DNA of 19,016 nt, from the NCBI GenBank assembly GCA_910587495.1, contig CAJUMT010000046.1:1-19016 (forward strand), given 5' to 3'. The notes below the pieces were generated by a model, which was not told where the DNA came from, did not search any database, and saw only the letters and a program-made list of their open reading frames with translations. This DNA comes from an uncultured Lachnospiraceae bacterium. GTDB taxonomy: Bacteria > Bacillota_A > Clostridia > Lachnospirales > Lachnospiraceae. Below are positions 1-5,290 of the stretch, one piece after another (the stretch's first letter is position 1; each line of letters starts with the position of its first letter). The position numbers and the translations under genes were made by a program.

Positions 1-1
1 T

Positions 2-1282
2 GCCGTAAAAGAAATGACAGATACGTTTGCGATCATCAGCCAAATCGACCGGTTTTATAATCGTCTGGCAGATCCGGATTTTGAAACCGAACACGGCGGG
101 CTTGCGCAGGTGCTTTCTGTCAGCGCGGAAGATCTTAAGAAATTTGACTGGCAGGATTTTCTGGATGAAAACGCTGCGGAAGCATCTCTGGAGCAGATGA
201 TGCGCCAGATGAACAGCAGCCTGCCCGATACGGAAGAGACGGAGGAAGAAAAACGAACAAGGCTTGGGAAGATCCTGATCAGCGAGGAAGCCGCTCAGAA
301 GATGTATGCTTACACAGAACAGCATTTTGGAAGATCCTATATGAACGAGCTGGAACAGGAGCGTTTAAACCGTCGGCTTTGCAGGGGTGTTCATGCGGAC
401 TGTAAACTGTTTTTTACAGACGGGATTATCAGGAATTATGTCCGGGAGAACAATACTTATGTGCTGGCTTGCAGAACCTGGGAGATGAACCGGCGTTTTT
501 ACCGTCAGAATGTCAGGGTATCCCGTCATAATATCAGTGCTCTTGGGGATATCCTGAAGCGTTCTTTACAGACCCGAAGCGAGGTGGAACAGATAGAAGC
601 ATTTCATGGAACCGTTCTTCCTCAGAAACTATGGAAAGTAGGACGGACGGAGGATCCCAGACTTTTTGTAAGGCAGTTTAAAAGGCATAATTCAGAGTAT
701 GTGGTAGATGTGCTGATCGACGCCAGCGGTTCCCAGAAAAGTCGCGTGCATATGATCGCTTTACAGGGCTATATCCTGTCGGCGTCTCTTTCCAGAGCGG
801 GAATTCCCCATCGGGTATTAAGCTTTTGTTCTTTTTGGGATTACACGGTTTTGCGAAGGTTCCGGGAATACGATGAAGATAAAGAGGCGGACTGGAGGCT
901 CATGGAATTTACCGCTTCTTCCAATAACCGGGACGGCCTTGCCCTGCGGGCGGCGGCGGACGGGCTGTTGGCCAGACCGGAGGAAAATAAAGCGCTGATC
1001 GTATTAAGCGATGGCCGTCCCAACGATCTGGTGGTCAATCGGCCTAATGTGAAAAATCCGACGATCTATACAGGGGAGTATGCAGTAAAAGATACCGCTT
1101 CGGAAGTGCGCAGGCTCAGAAGCCAGGGGATCGCCGTGCTGGGCGTTTTCGCGGGAGAAGAACAGGACCTGATGGCGGAAAGAAGGATATTCGGCAAAGA
1201 TTTTGCCTATATCAGGGATATTTCCACTTTTGCCCATGTGGTGGGGAGATACCTGAAAAAACAGATTGACGAGATGGATTAG
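2..1282 (+). CDS. VWA-domain protein, NorD/CobT-like (5' partial)
   Basis: The C-terminal part of a von Willebrand factor A domain protein of the type annotated as nitric oxide reductase activation protein (NorD) or cobaltochelatase CobT-like. Family members usually work with a MoxR-type AAA+ ATPase to insert metal or remodel a target complex. The frame is open from base 2, and the first ATG (base 14) has no ribosome binding site, so the gene almost certainly starts upstream. Counting from that ATG, residues 60-90 are acidic and charged. A VWA domain begins near residue 230 with an intact MIDAS motif DASGS (D236) after the hydrophobic strand YVVDVLI. A second metal-site segment, LIVLSDGRPND, has D333. 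No signal peptide is visible, so it is probably cytoplasmic. The next gene starts 10 bp after the stop and is probably cotranscribed. The real substrate is unknown: nothing here indicates nitric oxide reduction. Confidence 0.85.
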   Translation, partial: AVKEMTDTFAIISQIDRFYNRLADPDFETEHGGLAQVLSVSAEDLKKFDWQDFLDENAAEASLEQMMRQMNSSLPDTEETEEEKRTRLGKILISEEAAQKMYAYTEQHFGRSYMNELEQERLNRRLCRGVHADCKLFFTDGIIRNYVRENNTYVLACRTWEMNRRFYRQNVRVSRHNISALGDILKRSLQTRSEVEQIEAFHGTVLPQKLWKVGRTEDPRLFVRQFKRHNSEYVVDVLIDASGSQKSRVHMIALQGYILSASLSRAGIPHRVLSFCSFWDYTVLRRFREYDEDKEADWRLMEFTASSNNRDGLALRAAADGLLARPEENKALIVLSDGRPNDLVVNRPNVKNPTIYTGEYAVKDTASEVRRLRSQGIAVLGVFAGEEQDLMAERRIFGKDFAYIRDISTFAHVVGRYLKKQIDEMD

Positions 1283-1292
1283 GAGGCATGAA

Positions 1293-1523
1293 ATGAGGAA
1301 AGAATATGAAGTAGTACATGAGATCTTTAATGAGTGTGCAAACAATCAAATGCGGGACGTCTTTTTTGAGGAAGTAGAAATTGACGACCTGGAACAATAT
1401 ATTCGCTCTAAGCATAAAGATCAGTATGTATCACTGGAACGGGAAGACCTGGCGGACGGAAGTGTGATTTATAATGTAAATACGTCGGGTATGCTTCAAA
1501 GATACACCTTCACGGAAATATAA
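1293..1523 (+). CDS. small conserved-style hypothetical protein, 76 aa
   Basis: I do not recognise this family. The start at 1293 (MRKEYEVVHEIF) is preferred over an upstream in-frame ATG at 1266 because a perfect AGGAGG lies at 1281-1286, six bases before it, and because the upstream start would lie inside the VWA gene. The protein is acidic and soluble, with no signal peptide or membrane segment. Its N-terminal half (NECANNQMRDVFFEEVEIDD) looks helical. Its C-terminal half (residues about 47-76, ending GMLQRYTFTEI) looks like beta strands. It follows the VWA gene by 10 bp, so the two are probably translated from one message. That is the only functional hint. Confidence 0.7.
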   Translation: MRKEYEVVHEIFNECANNQMRDVFFEEVEIDDLEQYIRSKHKDQYVSLEREDLADGSVIYNVNTSGMLQRYTFTEI

Positions 1524-1524
1524 C

Positions 1525-1620
1525 AGCGGAACCCAGAACAACGCCCGGATCAATGAGTGAGAGCCGAAGGCGAACAGGAATTGATCCAGTACACGGGCGT
1601 TGGGAAGGGTGGAGCGGAAC
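1525..1620. repeat. inverted-repeat element flanked by 8-bp direct repeats (structured RNA or MITE-like)
   Basis: In the gap between two small genes, CAACGCCCG (1539-1547) is perfectly complementary to CGGGCGTTG (1594-1602). GATCAAT (1548-1554) pairs with ATTGATC (1580-1586), leaving a one-sided 7-base bulge at 1587-1593. A small GCC-GAA-GGC hairpin sits in the apical part. The 8-mer AGCGGAAC occurs at both edges (1525-1532 and 1613-1620), and the enclosed segment begins CCA and ends TGG, as a short non-autonomous insertion with a target duplication might. The alternative is a cis-acting RNA in the leader of the next gene. No T-run follows, so it is not an intrinsic terminator. The pairing is seen directly; both interpretations are inference. 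Confidence 0.5.
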
Positions 1621-1637
1621 TTTAATAGGAGACTGAC

Positions 1638-1946
1638 ATGGGAAAAGTGACGGTGGAAGACGGGAAGATTATCTACAAAAAATTTATGAAACGCTGCGAA
1701 CTGGAGATATCAGGCCTGGTCTGGGCATATCTTCAGCAGGAGGATGTGTCTGCCAAAATGTGTTGCGGGAGTTATAACGCGGAGATCGGCAGAGTGGTCG
1801 TGGTGGATAAAGACGGGAAAAAGGAAGTCTTTCAGTTTGAGAGTATGCAGGAGGCCCGAGAACTTCTTGCTAAGATTCAGCGGGCGAACGCGGATCTGAC
1901 AGTCGGCTACACAGAGGAGAATAAGAAAAGGTTTGGCATGCAGTAA
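1638..1946 (+). CDS. hypothetical protein, 102 aa
   Basis: This family is not recognised. ATG at 1638 is preceded by AGGAG (1627-1631) at a 6-base spacing, so the start is well supported. The product is a small soluble protein with no signal peptide or membrane helix. Residues 1-60 read as alternating beta strands (GKVTVEDGKIIYKKF, AEIGRVVVVDKDG), followed by an amphipathic helix (SMQEARELLAKIQRANADL, about residues 70-88). This layout loosely resembles small PH-like folds, but that is only an impression. Residues 42-43 are a CC pair. It lies downstream of the VWA gene and the unknown 76-aa gene, separated from the latter by the inverted-repeat element, so cotranscription is possible but unproven. 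Confidence 0.7.
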   Translation: MGKVTVEDGKIIYKKFMKRCELEISGLVWAYLQQEDVSAKMCCGSYNAEIGRVVVVDKDGKKEVFQFESMQEARELLAKIQRANADLTVGYTEENKKRFGMQ

Positions 1947-1980
1947 AAAAGCTTCTGCCGATGCAGAAGCCATAATTTTC
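1945..1980 (+). terminator. hairpin after hypothetical gene, terminator-like on either strand
   Basis: GCTTCTGC (1951-1958) and GCAGAAGC (1963-1970) form a perfect 8-bp stem with a CGAT loop, directly after the stop codon at 1944-1946. A run of six A at 1945-1950 precedes it and ATAATTTT follows. It would be a strong terminator if read on the minus strand (stem then T6) and a weaker one for the plus-strand gene. Confidence 0.5.
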
Positions 1981-1988
1981 GAGGGAGT

Positions 1989-2012
1989 GGGAGGCCCTTT
2001 TCCGGGTCTCCC
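1989..2012. other. second intergenic hairpin
   Basis: GGGAGGCCC (1989-1997) pairs with GGGTCTCCC (2004-2012) over nine positions including one G-U pair, with a six-base loop. No T-run follows. It may be part of the transcription boundary between the small-protein genes and the deacetylase gene. A TATAAT box at 2058-2063 lies downstream but has no convincing -35 partner. Confidence 0.3.
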
Positions 2013-2198
2013 TAAAGTGTTATGAATGAAATACGGATATGTTTTCCTTACAGTCATTATAATAGCAAAGAAATATGTCCAAAGTGTGTCACTCATCTAA
2101 AAGAATTATAAAAAGAATAAATAAATCGTGATATTTTTCCGGGACTAAAGAAGGGCGAATGTGCATAAAATGTAATAATGACAGCGATGGAGCCGCCT

Positions 2199-2897
2199 AT
2201 GCGCCGAGTTTATCTGTTATTGGCGGCAGGCTTGTGCCTGTGCTTGGGAATGTGGGGAATGAAAAGTGCTAGGAAGAAAGATGCAGAAGTTCCGGTTGTA
2301 TCAAAGACAGAAAAGCAGGAAGAATCTGATGCTGTTCAGGATACAAAAAAGATCGCACTGACATTTGATGATGGTCCGCATCCGGTTTATACGGAACAAA
2401 TGTTAAATCTTCTGGAGGAAATGGAAGTTCCTGCTACTTTTTTTCTGCTGGGGCAGAATGTAGAGAAGCAGGGGGAACTGGTTAAAGAAATTGCCCAAAA
2501 AGGGCATCTTATCGGAAATCACACCTATCACCATGTGCAAATCACGACTCTGACCACCGAACAGGCCTATGAAGAGATCGATAAAACCAGCGCCCTGATC
2601 GAAGAACTGACAGGAAAAGGAACCGAGTATGTCAGGCCGCCTTTTGGTACATGGAATCAGGGGTTAGAAGCGGATCTTGACCTGATCCCTGTCATGTGGA
2701 CAATTGATACATTGGACTGGACGACAGGCAATGTAAGCTGGATCGTAGAGCAGGTAGTAAAAAATGCGAAAGATAATGATATCATCCTGATGCACGACAG
2801 CTATAAAAGCACCGTGCAGGCGGTGGAGCGGATCGTACCGCTCCTAATGGCGGACGGATTTGAGTTTGTGACAGTGGATGAAGTATTGTTTGACTAG
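2199..2897 (+). CDS. polysaccharide deacetylase (NodB domain), membrane-anchored or secreted
   Basis: A carbohydrate esterase family 4 enzyme, probably removing N-acetyl groups from peptidoglycan or another surface GlcNAc polymer outside the membrane. The start at 2199 (MRRVYLLLAAGLCLCLGMWG) is chosen over ATG codons at 2178 and 2187 because GGAG lies at 2189-2192, six bases before it, and because it puts the basic residues directly before the hydrophobic segment. Residues 4-20 form a signal anchor or signal peptide, followed by a charged linker. The NodB domain starts near residue 50. It has TFDDGP with the catalytic/metal aspartates D57 and D58, the metal histidines in HTYHH (H108, H112), RPPFG, the DTLDW motif and ILMHD. 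All canonical catalytic motifs are intact. At 232 aa it is a minimal single-domain member. rarA follows after 10 bp. The exact substrate cannot be told from sequence. Confidence 0.9.
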   Translation: MRRVYLLLAAGLCLCLGMWGMKSARKKDAEVPVVSKTEKQEESDAVQDTKKIALTFDDGPHPVYTEQMLNLLEEMEVPATFFLLGQNVEKQGELVKEIAQKGHLIGNHTYHHVQITTLTTEQAYEEIDKTSALIEELTGKGTEYVRPPFGTWNQGLEADLDLIPVMWTIDTLDWTTGNVSWIVEQVVKNAKDNDIILMHDSYKSTVQAVERIVPLLMADGFEFVTVDEVLFD

Positions 2898-2907
2898 AGG
2901 AGAAAAA

Positions 2908-4230
2908 ATGGATCTGTTTGACTATATGAGAGAAAACACGATGCAGTCAGAAGCGCCTTTAGCTTCTCGAATGCGTCCGGGAAAATTAGAAGAGATCGTA
3001 GGACAGCAGCATATTCTGGGAAAGGATAAGCTGCTTTACCGGGCCATAAAAGCGGACAAGTTAGGTTCGGTTATTTTGTATGGACCTCCGGGAACTGGCA
3101 AGACGACCATTGCAAAAGTGATCGCCAATACAACCAGCGCAGGGTTTACACAGATCAACGCCACCACGGCAGGAAAAAAGGATATGGAGGCCGTTGTTCG
3201 GGAAGCGAAGGACAGTCTTGGCATGTACGGAAAAAGGACAATATTGTTTGTGGATGAGATCCATCGCTTTAATAAAGGGCAGCAGGACTATTTGCTTCCC
3301 TATGTGGAAGACGGTACTTTGATTTTGATCGGCGCCACAACAGAGAATCCATATTTTGAAGTCAATGGCGCTTTGCTTTCTCGTTCAATTATTTTTGAAT
3401 TAAAAGCGCTGGAAGCATCGGATATAAAAAAGCTTCTTCTTAGGGCTCTGACGGATGCGGAAAATGGGATGGGAGTCTATGACGCCGTGGCAGACGAAGA
3501 GGCGCTTGATTTTCTGGCGGATATTTCCGGCGGAGACGCAAGAAATGCTTTAAACGCACTGGAACTTGGCATACTGACGACTGAAAGAGACGAGGATGGG
3601 AAGATACATATTACGCTTCAGACGGCTTCCGAATGTATCCAGAAGAAAGTTGTCCGCTATGACAAAAACGGGGACAATCATTACGACACGATTTCTGCGT
3701 TTATTAAAAGCATGCGTGGTTCGGATCCGGATGCGGCGGTCTTTTATCTGGCGAAGATGCTTTACGCAGGGGAAGATATTAAATTTATTGCCCGCAGGAT
3801 TATGATCTGCGCCTCCGAGGATGTGGGCAATGCAGATCCCCAAGCTTTGCAGGTGGCAGTGGCCGCTGCCCAGGCGGTGGAACGCATCGGTATGCCGGAA
3901 GCCCAGATTATTCTGTCTCACGCGGCTTTGTATGTGGCTTCCGCGCCCAAGAGCAATGCGGCCTGCAATGCAATTTTTGAAGCTATGGAAGTTGTCAGGA
4001 CAACCACCACCACTGTGCCGGTGCATCTTCAGGATCGGCATTATGGCGGTGCATCCAAATTGGGGCGCGGAGAGGGGTATCTGTATGCCCATGACTATCC
4101 AGGACACTATGTAGAGCAGCAGTATCTTCCGGACGAGATTGCTCAGATGCGCTTTTATCATCCGACCGATATAGGATACGAAGCGCGGATTGCCGAAAGA
4201 CTTGAGCGTCTGCATAGTGGAAATGATTAG
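2908..4230 (+). CDS. rarA: replication-associated recombination protein A (RarA/MgsA AAA+ ATPase)
   Basis: A clamp-loader-like AAA+ ATPase that acts at stalled replication forks and with SSB. The start at 2908 (MDLFDYMRENTMQ) is fixed by GAGGAG at 2897-2902; an in-frame ATG at 2878 lies inside the preceding gene. The product is 440 aa, the usual length. It has Walker A GPPGTGKT (residues 59-66), Walker B FVDEIHRFNK (D116, E117), sensor 1 ATTENP, and an arginine-finger region LLSRS. The C-terminal oligomerisation domain carries the family hallmarks DRHYGGASKLGRGEGY and YLPDE. It is a housekeeping gene that overlaps no other feature. The upstream deacetylase is probably cotranscribed by accident of position. 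A bidirectional terminator follows. Confidence 0.95.
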   Translation: MDLFDYMRENTMQSEAPLASRMRPGKLEEIVGQQHILGKDKLLYRAIKADKLGSVILYGPPGTGKTTIAKVIANTTSAGFTQINATTAGKKDMEAVVREAKDSLGMYGKRTILFVDEIHRFNKGQQDYLLPYVEDGTLILIGATTENPYFEVNGALLSRSIIFELKALEASDIKKLLLRALTDAENGMGVYDAVADEEALDFLADISGGDARNALNALELGILTTERDEDGKIHITLQTASECIQKKVVRYDKNGDNHYDTISAFIKSMRGSDPDAAVFYLAKMLYAGEDIKFIARRIMICASEDVGNADPQALQVAVAAAQAVERIGMPEAQIILSHAALYVASAPKSNAACNAIFEAMEVVRTTTTTVPVHLQDRHYGGASKLGRGEGYLYAHDYPGHYVEQQYLPDEIAQMRFYHPTDIGYEARIAERLERLHSGND

Positions 4231-4275
4231 AAAAACCAGGGGTTGTTATCGCGCATGACAACCTCTGGTTTTTTG
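4231..4275. terminator. bidirectional intrinsic terminator between rarA and the amidase gene
   Basis: AAAAACCAG-G-GGTTGTTAT and ATGACAACC-T-CTGGTTTTTT form a long stem around a short loop near 4250, with an A-run on the left and a T-run on the right. It therefore has terminator form on both strands. It lies exactly between the convergent stops of rarA (4230) and the amidase (4278). Confidence 0.9.
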
Positions 4276-4277
4276 GA

Positions 4278-5027
4278 TCATTCGGTGACGATCCAGGTAT
4301 TGTATCCCAGCCTTTTTAACTCCTGTTCCAGTTCGATGGCGTTGGACAGGTTGTGGAATGCGCCGACCTGTACTCGATAACGGGGCTTTAAGCGGTTGGC
4401 GTTTCCAGGCTGTGTCATCGCTTCCTGGACAGGTTCCAGGGAAGCCGTCTGATATTCATAGCGAACAGGATCATCCATATCGGTATCCGCCGCTGCGGTC
4501 AGTGTATCCATGATCCCATCGGCAATCGCCTGGGCGATCTCATCAAATCGGGTGTCAAAAAGCTGATTGTCTTTATCGCTGTCCATAAAACCTGTCTCGA
4601 TCAGCAAAGCGGGCATATCGGTGCGCTTTAGGATTGTCAGGTCGGGACGGGCCTCCACATTAATATTTCTGAATCCCAGAGCCGCCAGATTCTGATTGAT
4701 ATTTTGCGCCATAGTAAGCTTGTCACCTGATAAATCATACAGGAGCGTCTGCACACCGTCATACTGCCCCGGGTAAGTGGCCATATTTCGATGAAGGGAA
4801 ATAAACAGGTCTGCATCCTCTTCATTTGCCATTTGTGCTTTTTGTAATACGGACTGATTGATATCGCCGGTTCTTGTGTATACAACATCATAGCCGTTGC
4901 GGGATAAAATCGCGCCCACAGCCTGAGCCAGGCGCAGCACGTCATCGCTCTCTCTGCGTCCATCATAGACGGCGCCGGGGTCTGTCAGCCCATTATGTCC
5001 GGCGTCGATCATAATTTTATTTACCAT
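4278..5027 (-). CDS. N-acetylmuramoyl-L-alanine amidase (Amidase_3) with a half-length SPOR domain
   Basis: A zinc amidase that cuts the bond between N-acetylmuramic acid and the L-alanine of the stem peptide. The catalytic domain fills residues 1-180. It has zinc ligands H11 (IDAGHNG), E26 (RRES) and H79 (FISLHRN), and catalytic E144 (LIETGF), all present. The domain starts at residue 3, and no signal peptide is visible. In this respect it resembles Bacillus CwlC, a mother-cell lysin released on sporulation, but the sporulation link is inference. After a linker of about 30 residues, residues 215-249 (RYRVQVGAFHNLSNAIELEQ onward) match one beta-alpha-beta unit of a SPOR peptidoglycan-binding domain. 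A full SPOR has two such units; the protein ends after the first. The gene is transcribed alone, divergent from the surface-protein locus. Confidence 0.9.
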   Translation of the reverse strand: MVNKIMIDAGHNGLTDPGAVYDGRRESDDVLRLAQAVGAILSRNGYDVVYTRTGDINQSVLQKAQMANEEDADLFISLHRNMATYPGQYDGVQTLLYDLSGDKLTMAQNINQNLAALGFRNINVEARPDLTILKRTDMPALLIETGFMDSDKDNQLFDTRFDEIAQAIADGIMDTLTAAADTDMDDPVRYEYQTASLEPVQEAMTQPGNANRLKPRYRVQVGAFHNLSNAIELEQELKRLGYNTWIVTE

Positions 5028-5142
5028 TAAGATTACCTTCTATGCTTTTATATCAATATATGAGCGTAAAGAGACGGTTGTGAAAGATTCGTGATAAATT
5101 CATAATTCCTAAAAATATCTATGATTTCCAGGGAAAGAGTAG

Positions 5143-5148
5143 TACAAT
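5143..5148 (+). promoter_or_regulatory. candidate -10 box for the surface-protein leader RNA
   Basis: TACAAT at 5143-5148 would start a transcript near 5155, just at the base of the first leader hairpin. The -35 region at a 17-base spacing (TATGAT, 5120-5125) is poor, so the call is tentative. It rests mainly on the good match of the expected start to the structured leader. Confidence 0.35.
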
Positions 5149-5152
5149 AGTT

Positions 5153-5195
5153 TTGTCAAACCAACCTAACCTTTTCCACAGAGTTGGTTTGGCGA
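5153..5195 (+). ncRNA. leader hairpin, possible sensor or small RNA domain
   Basis: Bases 5157-5165 (CAAACCAAC) and 5183-5191 (GTTGGTTTG) pair perfectly. Four further pairs outward (two of them T-G wobbles) extend the stem to 13 bp, around a 17-base pyrimidine-rich loop. Together with the terminator 20 bases later it could form a roughly 90-nt RNA or an attenuator leader for the secreted-protein gene at 5291. I could not match it to a riboswitch class I know, including c-di-GMP types, which often control surface proteins in Clostridia. Confidence 0.45.
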
Positions 5196-5216
5196 CTATT
5201 GGAGTTTACGTTTTTT

Positions 5217-5246
5217 ATGTGGTTGCTTCGGTAGCCGCATTTTTTA
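5217..5246 (+). terminator. UUCG-capped intrinsic terminator in the 5' leader
   Basis: ATGTGGTTGC (5217-5226) pairs at all ten positions, three of them G-U, with GTAGCCGCAT (5231-5240) around a TTCG tetraloop. A run of six T (5240-5245) follows. It lies 45 bases upstream of the start codon of the secreted-protein gene, so that gene can be expressed from any upstream promoter only by readthrough or antitermination. Confidence 0.8.
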
Positions 5247-5290
5247 TACACAAGGGCGCATAGTGAAAGCATTGTGAGAAAGGGGAAAAA

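Noticed and set aside
2058..2063. TATAAT as the promoter of the deacetylase gene
   Set aside because: The hexamer is perfect, but the -35 position (GGATAT) has no resemblance to TTGACA and there is no extended -10, in an AT-rich stretch where such hexamers arise easily.
3550..4215. 221-codon open frame on the minus strand opposite rarA
   Set aside because: It is the shadow of the conserved rarA frame; the translation has no recognisable domain and no ribosome binding site.
5045..5066. Sporulation sigma (SigE/SigK-like) -10 CATATATT upstream of the amidase on the minus strand
   Set aside because: The -10 resembles the consensus, but no matching -35 element lies at the right spacing, so a sporulation promoter is not supported by sequence alone.
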